A stretch of DNA of 64,000 nucleotides, taken from Bradyrhizobium sp. Arg816 (lineage in GTDB: Bacteria > Pseudomonadota > Alphaproteobacteria > Rhizobiales > Xanthobacteraceae). Location: contig NZ_JAPRAQ010000003.1 in assembly GCF_029989365.1 (NCBI RefSeq), forward strand, positions 186,001 through 250,000, in the 5' to 3' direction. The stretch's first letter is position 1. Each line of letters opens with the position of its first letter. A program made the position numbers and the translations under genes. Of this stretch, positions 24,479-32,323 are shown piece after piece. A model generated the notes under the pieces. That model worked only from the letters and a program-made list of their open reading frames with translations, had not been told where the DNA came from and did no database searches.

Positions 24479-26590
24479 ATGTTGGAAAAAGCACAGGGCA
24501 CCGAAGCGCCCATCAAGGTTGAATTCGACAATTTCGAGCATGGCTTTCCGGAAGGTTTTGGTCCGGGTTGGTGGGGCCAACTCGCCTACTGGATCGGCAT
24601 CGCCTTTGCGACCTTCCAGCTCTATGTCGCGGCCTTCAACTATCTGCCGAGCCAGGTGGTGCGCGGCGTCCATGTCGGCTTTCTCGTACTCCTCACCTTC
24701 GGCCTGATCGCCAATTTTACGGCGAAGAGCGACTTTGGTCGTGCGCTCGGCTGGGTTATCGGTGGCGCCGGCTTCTTCTGCGGCCTCTATCAGTGGATCT
24801 TCTACGCCGATTTGATCGCGCGCGACGGCGATCCGACGCGGCTCGATCTCGCGGTCGGCACGCTGCTTGCGGTGCTGATCTTCGAGGGCACGCGGCGTCT
24901 GATGGGCGCGGCGCTGCCGCTGATGTGCGGCGCGTGTCTCGTCTACTGGTTCTTCGGGCAATACCTGCCGTCGCCGCTCAACCATCGCGGCTATGATTTC
25001 GACCAGATCGTCACGCATCTGTCGTTCGGCACCGAAGGCTTTTACGGCGTGCCGATCTACGTGTCGGCGACCTACATCTTCCTGTTCATCCTGTTTGGCT
25101 CGTTCCTGGAGCGCGCCGGCATGATCCAGCTGTTCACCGATGTCTCGCTCGGCCTGTTCGGCCGCACGCGTGGGGGGCCTGCCAAGGTCGCGGTGTTCGC
25201 CTCGGGCATGATGGGCACGATCTCCGGCTCCGGCGTCGCCAACGTCGTCACCGTCGGCCAGTTCACGATTCCGCTGATGATCAAGTTCGGCTATCGCCGC
25301 GCCTTTGCCGCCGGTGTCGAGGCGACGGCCTCGATGGGCGGCCAGATCATGCCGCCGGTGATGGGCGCGGTCGCCTTCATCATGGCGGAGACGCTCGGCG
25401 TCCAGTACTCGGAAATCGTCAAGGCGGCGGCGATCCCCGCCATCCTCTATTTCGCGTCCGCATTCTGGATGGTGCATCTGGAGGCCGGCAAGCACGGTCT
25501 CGTCGGCATGAAGCGCTCGGAAATCCCGAGCGCCTGGAAGGCGCTGGTGACGCGCTGGTACCTCGTGCTGCCGCTCGCCGCTCTCGTCTACATGCTGTTC
25601 GAGGGCTTTACGCCGCTCTATGCCGGCAGCATGGGCCTCGCACTGACGGTGACGCTGATCCTCGGTGCCAGCATCACGGCCGGCGCCTCGTCGATGGTGA
25701 TCCGCTCCATCTTCTGGATCGGGCTCGCGCTGGTCGTCGCCGCGCTGTCGCGCGACGGCCTCCAGATCGTGCCGGTCGCGAGCGTCGTCGTCGGCCTGAT
25801 CGTGATCACGGCTTTCATCCGTGGCGGGTTCAAGGCCCTGCGCGAGTGCCGCGACGCGCTGGCCGAAAGCGCCAAGTCCGCCATCACCGTCGGGATGGCC
25901 TGCGCCATCGTCGGCGTCATCATCGGCATGATGTCGCAGACCGGCGTCGGCACCATTTTTGGCAGCTGGGTGATCGGGCTCGGCGAGAAGAGCCTGTTCC
26001 TGGCGCTGATCATGACCATGCTGCTGTCGATCCTGCTCGGCACAGGCATTCCGACCATCCCGACCTACATCATCACCGCCGCGCTCGCCGCGCCGGCGCT
26101 GGCGAAGCTCGGCGTGCCCTTGATCGCGAGCCACATGTTCGCGTTCTATTACGGCATCATGGCCGATCTCTCGCCGCCGGTGGCACTCGCAGCACTCGCG
26201 GCAGCGCCGATTGCGAAGGAGAACCCGGACAAGATCGGCTGGGAGGCGATGCGCATCGCGCTCGCCGGCTACGTCATCCCCTTCATCTTCGTCTATTCGC
26301 CGGCGCTGATGCTCCAGGCCGGCGATCCCATGGCGGCAAAGCTCGGCTTCTACGGCGCGGTGGCGCTCGCGGCCCTGAAGGCGCTGGTGGCAATCGGCCT
26401 GTTCGGCATGGTCGCGATCGGCTTCCTGTTCACGCGCATGACGCTGCTCGAACGTGTCCTCGCGCTCGGCGCCGCGCTCTGCCTGCTCGGCGACTTCCCG
26501 CTCAGCGACACCGCGGGCTTCACGCTCTCCGCCGCACTCGTGCTGTGGCAGTGGCGGCAGCGTCCGCCGGCAGTGATCGAGGCGGTGTGA
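24479..26590 (+). CDS. TRAP transporter fused permease (4TM/12TM), TAXI type
   Basis: 703 residues with about 16-18 hydrophobic helices, a fusion of the small (DctQ-like) and large (DctM-like) TRAP subunits as is usual for TAXI systems. The N-terminal part (WWGQLAYWIGIAFATFQLY, VHVGFLVLLTFGLI) is followed by the transport core with GMMGTISGSGVANVVTVGQF and EATASMGGQIMPPVMGAVAF, the two hallmark re-entrant motifs, and later GTGIPTIPTYIITAALAAP. It drives uptake with an ion gradient rather than ATP. The frame is open further upstream; MLEKAQ at 24479 is the preferred start. Its stop overlaps the GTG of the DUF1850 gene. Confidence 0.93.
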   Translation: MLEKAQGTEAPIKVEFDNFEHGFPEGFGPGWWGQLAYWIGIAFATFQLYVAAFNYLPSQVVRGVHVGFLVLLTFGLIANFTAKSDFGRALGWVIGGAGFFCGLYQWIFYADLIARDGDPTRLDLAVGTLLAVLIFEGTRRLMGAALPLMCGACLVYWFFGQYLPSPLNHRGYDFDQIVTHLSFGTEGFYGVPIYVSATYIFLFILFGSFLERAGMIQLFTDVSLGLFGRTRGGPAKVAVFASGMMGTISGSGVANVVTVGQFTIPLMIKFGYRRAFAAGVEATASMGGQIMPPVMGAVAFIMAETLGVQYSEIVKAAAIPAILYFASAFWMVHLEAGKHGLVGMKRSEIPSAWKALVTRWYLVLPLAALVYMLFEGFTPLYAGSMGLALTVTLILGASITAGASSMVIRSIFWIGLALVVAALSRDGLQIVPVASVVVGLIVITAFIRGGFKALRECRDALAESAKSAITVGMACAIVGVIIGMMSQTGVGTIFGSWVIGLGEKSLFLALIMTMLLSILLGTGIPTIPTYIITAALAAPALAKLGVPLIASHMFAFYYGIMADLSPPVALAALAAAPIAKENPDKIGWEAMRIALAGYVIPFIFVYSPALMLQAGDPMAAKLGFYGAVALAALKALVAIGLFGMVAIGFLFTRMTLLERVLALGAALCLLGDFPLSDTAGFTLSAALVLWQWRQRPPAVIEAV

Positions 26591-26964
26591 GCCTCTGCTT
26601 CGCCACAGCGGGTGGCGTGAAAGCGCTCGCGCTTTCCGCCTTCACGCTGGTGTGGACGCATTCGATTGCGAAGGTCGATTGGCAGGAGGACTGGCGCGTC
26701 ACACCTGCCGGCCTCGAATTGGTGCAGGCGCGGGTCAAGGGCACCGGGCCCGGCATGGAGCCGCCGCCCGAGGCGCGACTGGTCGACGGCTGGTTTCGAT
26801 GGAGGCCCGCGCGCGCGCCGATGCCGGAGGTCGTGCTCGGCAATTCCGGCGCGGCCGGGGAATGGCGGTTATGCCATGATGGAAGCTGCCGGACGTTGTC
26901 GGAGATTGTCGGGCATCCCATTGGTGCTAACGTTACGACGATGAAAGTCTGTAACGATCCGTAG
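26587..26964 (+). CDS. DUF1850 domain-containing protein
   Basis: A 125-residue protein starting with GTG that overlaps the permease stop (GTGA). After a hydrophobic N-terminus (GGVKALALSAFTLVWTHSI) come the family's blocks IAKVDWQEDWRVTPAGLELV, RVKGTGPGMEPP and DGWFRWRP, and a Cys pair near the end (LCHDGSCRTLSEI). DUF1850 proteins are encoded with TAXI-TRAP transporters in many bacteria, so a transport-accessory role is likely but unproven. The TAG stop (26962-26964) lies inside the left arm of a REP-like element, so the present C-terminus was set by that element. Confidence 0.85.
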   Translation: MSLCFATAGGVKALALSAFTLVWTHSIAKVDWQEDWRVTPAGLELVQARVKGTGPGMEPPPEARLVDGWFRWRPARAPMPEVVLGNSGAAGEWRLCHDGSCRTLSEIVGHPIGANVTTMKVCNDP

Positions 26965-27031
26965 CCCGGATGAAGCGAAGCGCAATCCGGGAACAGTCGC
27001 CCCGGATTACGCTGCGCTCCATCCGGGCTAC
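26961..27031. repeat. REP-like palindromic element, copy 2
   Basis: Arms 26961-26991 (starting GTAGCCCGGATGAAGCGAAG) and 27001-27031 are reverse complements with two mismatches and a nine-base centre. It supplies the stop codon of the DUF1850 gene. Confidence 0.9.
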
Positions 27032-27057
27032 AAGAACAACAACACGGGAGAAACGCG

Positions 27058-27864
27058 ATGGATCGGCTCAAGGGCAAGGTTGCGATGGTGGTGGGCGCCG
27101 GCTCGATCGGGCCGGGCTGGGGCAACGGCAAGGCGACCGCCGTGACCTTCGCGCGCGAGGGCGCGCAGGTGTTTTGCGTCGACCGCAACGGTGCTGCAGC
27201 CGAGGAGACTGCGAAGATCATCACCGGTGAGGGCGGCAAGGCGACGGCGTTCACCGCGGACGTCTCGCGCGCGAGCGAGATCGAGGCGATGGTGGCGGCG
27301 TGCCTGAAGGCCTATGGCCGCATCGACGTGCTCGACAACAATGTCGGCATCGCCGAGATGGGCAGCGTGGTCGAGGTCACTGAGGAGAGCTGGGACCGCG
27401 TCTTCACTGTCAACCTCAAGAGTGCCTATCTCGCCATGAAGCACGTCGTCCCCGTGATGGTGAAGCAGGGCGGCGGCTCGATCATCAACATCTCCTCGAT
27501 CGCCTCGATCCGGCATGTCGGGATTTCCTATGTCAGCTACAACGCCAGCAAAGCGGCGATGAACCAGCTGACGCGCTCCACCGCGATCGAGTTCGCGAAG
27601 AACCATGTGCGGGTGAACGCAATCCTGCCCGGCCTGATGAAGACGCCGATGGTGGAGCATTCCGCAGGTCTTGCGAACAGCTACGCCAAGGGCGACGTCG
27701 AGGCGATGTGGCGCGCCCGCGATGCGCAGGTGCCGATGGGGCACATGGGCGAGGCCTGGGACGTCGCCAACGCCGCGCTGTTCCTGGCGTCGGACGAGTC
27801 GAAATATGTGACGGGGATCGAGCTGGTGGTCGACGGCGGGATCACGTGCAAGGCGGGGGCTTAA
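27058..27864 (+). CDS. SDR-family oxidoreductase
   Basis: A 268-residue classical SDR. The cofactor loop is GAGSIGPGWGNG (residues 13-24), an expanded form with extra residues between the glycines. NNVG lies at 94-97, the catalytic Ser in IINISSIASI, and Tyr161/Lys165 in SYVSYNASKAAM. The C-terminus TGIELVVDGGITCKAGA is typical. The NNVG in place of NNAG and the widened glycine loop mark a subgroup annotated as glucose dehydrogenase or 3-oxoacyl reductase; the substrate is open. GGGAGAA lies seven bases before the ATG. It is separated from the TRAP genes by the palindromic element. Confidence 0.88.
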   Translation: MDRLKGKVAMVVGAGSIGPGWGNGKATAVTFAREGAQVFCVDRNGAAAEETAKIITGEGGKATAFTADVSRASEIEAMVAACLKAYGRIDVLDNNVGIAEMGSVVEVTEESWDRVFTVNLKSAYLAMKHVVPVMVKQGGGSIINISSIASIRHVGISYVSYNASKAAMNQLTRSTAIEFAKNHVRVNAILPGLMKTPMVEHSAGLANSYAKGDVEAMWRARDAQVPMGHMGEAWDVANAALFLASDESKYVTGIELVVDGGITCKAGA

Positions 27865-27935
27865 GGCGCCTCATAGTCCGCTGTCGTCCCGGATCGGCGC
27901 TTCGCTTGTCCGGGACGACGGCGGCGTTTGCGGAC

Positions 27936-29480
27936 CTATCCGCCCGCGCTCAATTCTGCGCGATCGAGCTCTTCCTCGATCCGGTGAAACGCATCGTCGC
28001 CGATCACTTCGGTATCGCGAAGGCCGAGGATCGATTTGCGCGCGGCTTCGATGGCGCGGCGGCGCAGGGGATCGGCGGGTAACTCGCCGCTGGCGATGCC
28101 GCCGTGCGGGTCGTCGTCGGCCTGCATCAGGATGGCGCGGTATTCGAGCCGCAGGATTTCCGCTTCCTCCGACGGATCGTCCTCGATCGCATCGAGTGCG
28201 GCGCGATAGGCGATCGCGCGGGCGCGCGCGACCTCGATACCGACGGGATCGTCGTCCTTGAGGCCGAAGGCGAGGATCAGCGGCCGCAGCGTCAGGCCCT
28301 GGATGACCAGCGAGCCCAGCACCACCGCAAAGGCGATGAAGACGATGAAGTCGCGATGGGGGAAGTTTTCCGGCAGGGCGAAGGCGGTGGCGAGCGTGAC
28401 GAGACCGCGCATGCCGCACCATGAGATGATGAGGCCGCCCTTTGGCGAGGCAACCTGCTTGGGATCCTTCGGATGATAGAGACCGTTCACGATCAGGACG
28501 CGCAGCGTGGTGCGGTAGAACGTGATCCAGGCAAGCCGCACCAGCACCACCGTGAGCAGGATCCAGGCGGCAGCCACGCAATATTCCCAGCGCACCTCCG
28601 CGTCGAGCCGCGTCCAGATCGGCCGCATCTGCATGCCGATCAGCATGAAGGCGAGCACGTTGAGCACGAACACCATGGTTTCCCAGACCGCATAGGACGG
28701 CACCCGCAGCCGCGCCGGCATGCGCGCCCCCGCCGTGCGCGCGACGGTGATGGCGTAGACGACGATGGTGAGGATGCCGGAGAGGCCGAGATGCTCGGCT
28801 GCGATCCAGACCATGAAGGTGGTGGCGAACTGCACGATGATCGCGCTCGGCGCTTCCTTCACGCGTTCCAGGAACAGCGGGATGATGCGCCCGGCCAAAA
28901 GACCGGCGAGGACGCTGCCGACCAGCCCGAGTGCAATCGTCGGCGCGACCTCGCTCCATTTCAAATGCTCCATGACGACAGCGCCGACCGCGATGCGATA
29001 GATCAGAAGCGCGCTGGCGTCGTTGAGCAGGCTCTCGCCTTCCAGGACCTTCACCATGCGATAGGGCAGCTTCACCTGGCTCAGGATCGCAACCGCGGCT
29101 GCGGCATCCGGCGGTGCCACGATGGCGCCGAGCGCAATGGCGGCGGCCCAGGGCATGTCAGGCATCAGCCGGTGCGCGACGAAGGCCACGCCGACCGTGG
29201 TCAGGCCGACCGCGGCCACCACCAGGGTCGAGACCGGAACCCAGTTGTTGCGGAGATCGCGCAGCGAGGTGTCGAAGGCGGCATCCATCAGCACCGGTGC
29301 GACAAAAAGTGCCAAGGCGAGGTCGGGTTCGAGCGTCCAGGACGGGCTGTTCGGAACGAAGGCGATCAGCGCGCCGCCGATGGCGAGAAAGGTCGGGTAG
29401 GGGACCTTGATCCGCCGCGCCAGCGCCGATAATGCAACGGCGCCGAGCAGAAGCACGATGATCCATTCGAATGTCGACAC
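27936..29480 (-). CDS. Na+/H+ antiporter, CPA1 family
   Basis: A 514-residue inner-membrane antiporter with about 12 helices (FEWIIVLLLGAVALSALARR, ALALFVAPVLMDAAFDTSLR). The transport-site pair is read as AIVAPPDAAAAVAILSQVKL and LEGESLLNDASALLIYRIAV, the Asp/Asn-Asp signature of NhaP/NHE-type exchangers. The C-terminal ~120 residues are soluble and charged. Two start codons are possible: GTG at 29513, and GTG at 29480 with GGGGAT six bases upstream giving VSTFEWII; the second fits the family start better. Na+ or K+ export against protons is inferred. Confidence 0.88.
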   Translation of the reverse strand: MSTFEWIIVLLLGAVALSALARRIKVPYPTFLAIGGALIAFVPNSPSWTLEPDLALALFVAPVLMDAAFDTSLRDLRNNWVPVSTLVVAAVGLTTVGVAFVAHRLMPDMPWAAAIALGAIVAPPDAAAAVAILSQVKLPYRMVKVLEGESLLNDASALLIYRIAVGAVVMEHLKWSEVAPTIALGLVGSVLAGLLAGRIIPLFLERVKEAPSAIIVQFATTFMVWIAAEHLGLSGILTIVVYAITVARTAGARMPARLRVPSYAVWETMVFVLNVLAFMLIGMQMRPIWTRLDAEVRWEYCVAAAWILLTVVLVRLAWITFYRTTLRVLIVNGLYHPKDPKQVASPKGGLIISWCGMRGLVTLATAFALPENFPHRDFIVFIAFAVVLGSLVIQGLTLRPLILAFGLKDDDPVGIEVARARAIAYRAALDAIEDDPSEEAEILRLEYRAILMQADDDPHGGIASGELPADPLRRRAIEAARKSILGLRDTEVIGDDAFHRIEEELDRAELSAGG

Positions 29481-29593
29481 GTTGATCCCCGAAACCGATT
29501 TTGGCTGTGCCACAAGCTAGCACCAATCCGGCCGTATGATGGATAGTGCGCCTTCAAGGCAAGGCTCAAGCCAAGACCAAAGCCAAGACTTTC

Positions 29594-30358
29594 ATGCGTT
29601 CTCAAAATCTCATTCGATTGTCCGGTGCGGTGGCGCTCTGTGCGCTTTCGCTCGGAGCGGCCCATGCCGCGACCGGGGGTGAGCCCGCCGCCGTCGTGCA
29701 GGTCGACGTCGCGCCGTGCCTCGCTGCTGCTGCCGCCGACGACATGGACAAGGCCGGCTCCGCCTGCGCTTCCGTCATCGACAACGAGAAGACCGCCAAG
29801 GCGGACCTGGTCAAGGCGCTGGTCGCGCGCGGCGCGCTCTATGCGCGACATGACCAGGTCGACCGTGCGATCGCCGACGACAGCCGCGCCCTTCAGCTCG
29901 ATCCGACCCTGGCCGACCTCTTCAACGCCCGCGGCGAGCTCTGGCTGAAGAAGGGCGACAAGCCGAAGGCGGTGCAGGATTTTGGCGCCGCGCTGAAGAT
30001 CGATCCGAACCACGAGAAGGCCAAGGCCAACCACAAGGCGATGGCGCGCGAGCTCGAGCGGATCGGCGCGCAGATGGCGGTGGCCGGCAAGCCCAGCTTC
30101 AATTGCAGGAGTGCGGCCCGGGCCGTCGAGAAGGCCATCTGCGCCAACCGCGAGCTCGCCGATCTCGATCGGGAGATTTTTGCGTCGAATGCCCGCGTGA
30201 TCTGGGAGGCGCGCAGTCCTGCGGAAGCCAAGGCGCTTCAGCGCGAGCAGGACGAATTCATTGCCCGCCGCAATGCCGGTTATGGGCGAGCCGGGTACGA
30301 TCTCAAGAAGGCGATGCAGGAACGCTTGCAGCGGATCAACGGGGTGGACGGGTATTGA
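29594..30358 (+). CDS. Periplasmic TPR protein with LprI/DUF1311-like C-terminus (tandem copy 1)
   Basis: 254 residues. A signal peptide (IRLSGAVALCALSLGAAHAA) is followed by three TPR-like helix pairs (ARGALYARHDQVDRAIADDS, FNARGELWLKKGDKPKAVQD). The C-terminal domain opens PSFNCRSAARAVEKAICANR and ends ERLQRINGVDGY, matching the LprI N-terminal/DUF1311 domain first described in a lysozyme inhibitor; two Cys probably pair. The gene just downstream has the same architecture with more repeats. The ATG at 29594 is chosen to place the signal peptide. The function is unknown. Confidence 0.8.
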   Translation: MRSQNLIRLSGAVALCALSLGAAHAATGGEPAAVVQVDVAPCLAAAAADDMDKAGSACASVIDNEKTAKADLVKALVARGALYARHDQVDRAIADDSRALQLDPTLADLFNARGELWLKKGDKPKAVQDFGAALKIDPNHEKAKANHKAMARELERIGAQMAVAGKPSFNCRSAARAVEKAICANRELADLDREIFASNARVIWEARSPAEAKALQREQDEFIARRNAGYGRAGYDLKKAMQERLQRINGVDGY

Positions 30359-30361
30359 GGC

Positions 30362-30515
30362 GGTCTTCGCCTCTCCCCGCGTGCGGGGAGAGGCCGGAAT
30401 TCGAGCGAAGCTTGAATTCCGGGTGAGGGGGACTCTCCGCGAGTCCTCATCGTCACCGTCTCCGCGGAGAGTCCCCCCCACCCCACCCTCTCCCCGCAAG
30501 CGGGGCGAGGGAGTG
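30362..30515. repeat. Intergenic composite of hairpins
   Basis: CTCTCCCCGCGTGCGGGGAGAG, an imperfect stem around GAATTC, and a later CTCTCCCC / GGGGCGAG stem fill the gap between the two TPR-LprI genes. The overall layout is palindromic (GGACTCTCC... ...GGAGAGTCC). Confidence 0.7.
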
Positions 30516-30606
30516 ATGCTCCCGAGCGTCCCTGACAGGCCCGAATTGAACCCAATCCTTGCCCGCCGCGACAATGGTGAAAACCTGATGTCACGGAGTC
30601 TTCCTG

Positions 30607-31992
30607 ATGTGCGGCACGCGTTCTTCCGCGCAAATGTTCCCGTTTGCCAAAGTCCCGCTTCGCGCCTTGCTGCTCTGCACTGCGATGAGCCTTGTCCTCG
30701 CCGCCCCGGCCTCTGCTGCCGTCGATTGCGTGATGGGCAGCAAGACCGTTCCTGCCGAACTGATCACGGCGTGCGGCGCTATCATCGACCAAACCGCCAA
30801 TTCGAGCTCCGACCGTGCGGCCGCGCTGTTGGTGCGCGCCGACGCCAATGCGCGAACCTCAGGCGGCCTCACGCAGGCGCTGCGGGATATCGACCGCGCC
30901 ATCGCGCTGGACGGCAGGAATGCAAAGGCATGGCGCCTGCGCGGCGATTTGCTGCGCGAGGCCGGCGGCGATCTCAATCGCGCCGCGGCTGATCTCAGCA
31001 AGGCCATCGCACTCGATCCGCGGGACGCGGAAGCCTACGAGCTGCGCGGCGTCGTCTACACCAATCAGCGCCGGCTCGACCGCGCGCTCGCCGATTACGA
31101 TCAGGCGATCAAGCTGAAGCCGGATGATGCGCAGGCCTGGTCCGACCGCGGCGTGAACTATTATCTCGGCGGCGACAACGAGAAGGCGATCCGCGATCTC
31201 AGCGAGGCGCTGCGGCTCGATCCGAACCGGCCGCGCGCCTACACCAATCGCGGCGCGGCCTACAAGAAGCTCGGCCAGCTCGACAAGGCGGTCGCCGATG
31301 ACGGCGAGGCGATCAGGCTCGATCCGAAGGTCCCCGAATATTACGACAATCGTGGCCTGGTACTGGCCGCGATGGGTGAGTACGACAAGGCGATCGCGGA
31401 TTACGACCAGGCGCTGCGGCTGGCGCCGCGGCCGAACTTCTTCACCAACCGCGGCGATTCCTACCAGCTCAAGGGCGAGCTTGGCGCGGCGCTCAACGAC
31501 TACGAATCCGCGCTGAAGATCGATCCGAATTTCGCGCAGACCTACGACAACCGCGCCGTGCTCTACAAGAAGATGGGCGAGCGCAAGAAGGCGCTAGCCG
31601 ATTACGAGACGGCGCTGAAGCTCGATCCCGGCAACGAGAACGCGGCCAATGGCCGCCGCACTGTGATCGCGGAGATCGCGAAGTTCGGCGCCGAGCCGCT
31701 GCGTCCGCTCGCGGCGAATTCCGGCAACGGTCCGTCGTTCGATTGCGCCACGGCGAAGCGCGAGGTCGAGAAGGTGATCTGCGCCGACCCGCAACTCGGC
31801 GTGCTCGATCGCCAGATCGCCGAGACCTATGAGCGGGTGTTGAAGGTTACGAAAGGCCGTTCGGCCGGCGACCTGCGCAAGACCCAGCGCGATTTCCTCG
31901 CCACCCGTGATGCCAGCTTCCGCCGTCCGGGCTACGATCTGAAGAAGATCATGCAGGATCGGTTGCAGCGGCTGAATGCGATGGAGAGTTGA
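30607..31992 (+). CDS. Periplasmic TPR protein with LprI/DUF1311-like C-terminus (tandem copy 2)
   Basis: 461 residues from the ATG at 30607 (GGAG upstream); a later ATG at 30634 is possible. After a signal peptide (LRALLLCTAMSLVLAAPASA), eight or nine TPR units are readable (AKAWRLRGDLLREAGGDLNR, YTNRGAAYKKLGQLDKAVAD, YDNRGLVLAAMGEYDKAIAD, TYDNRAVLYKKMGERKKALA). The C-terminal domain PSFDCATAKREVEKVICADP ... DRLQRLNAMES matches the paralogue upstream. The TPR array should bind a partner protein, and the LprI-like domain is associated with lysozyme inhibition or envelope stress in other bacteria. The pairing suggests an envelope function (inference). Confidence 0.82.
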   Translation: MCGTRSSAQMFPFAKVPLRALLLCTAMSLVLAAPASAAVDCVMGSKTVPAELITACGAIIDQTANSSSDRAAALLVRADANARTSGGLTQALRDIDRAIALDGRNAKAWRLRGDLLREAGGDLNRAAADLSKAIALDPRDAEAYELRGVVYTNQRRLDRALADYDQAIKLKPDDAQAWSDRGVNYYLGGDNEKAIRDLSEALRLDPNRPRAYTNRGAAYKKLGQLDKAVADDGEAIRLDPKVPEYYDNRGLVLAAMGEYDKAIADYDQALRLAPRPNFFTNRGDSYQLKGELGAALNDYESALKIDPNFAQTYDNRAVLYKKMGERKKALADYETALKLDPGNENAANGRRTVIAEIAKFGAEPLRPLAANSGNGPSFDCATAKREVEKVICADPQLGVLDRQIAETYERVLKVTKGRSAGDLRKTQRDFLATRDASFRRPGYDLKKIMQDRLQRLNAMES

Positions 31993-32016
31993 GGCGCCTC
32001 TCCGCGCACACTGCGT

Positions 32017-32124
32017 TCCCTCCCCCCTTGCGGGGGAGGGTTAGGGAGAGGGGGGGCCACAAACTCCAGACTGAGTTCGTGGCCACCCCTCTCTCCCGCT
32101 CTCCACCGCAAGGGGGGAGAGGGC
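32017..32124. repeat. Intergenic inverted-repeat element
   Basis: CCTCCCCCCTTGCGGGGGAGGG hairpin, then a palindromic pair GGCCACAAACTCCAG / CTGAGTTCGTGGCC and a closing GGGGGGAGAGGG. With its flanks it fills most of the 331-base gap 31993-32323; the remainder holds the upstream region of the acyl-CoA synthetase, with no other gene seen. Confidence 0.75.
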
Positions 32125-32323
32125 TCACCTTTGCTGTGGCTCCAGCTTGCCTCGATGGCCTTTCTTCCCTCCCCCCGAAAGGCCCATCCTTTTCAGCTTG
32201 AACCGCGGCCCGTTCCCGGGAAAATACCTCTCAAACAACGCCGGCACTTGATCCCTGTCATGGCGGGACGCTCGTCCTGTCGGTCAGGTCAAGGCCAGGC
32301 GAAAAGGGAACGGGAGCGCGGGC

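Noticed and set aside
24290..26134. 614-codon minus-strand open frame
   Set aside because: It mirrors the TRAP permease, has a very Arg/Asp/His-rich translation and no recognisable fold.
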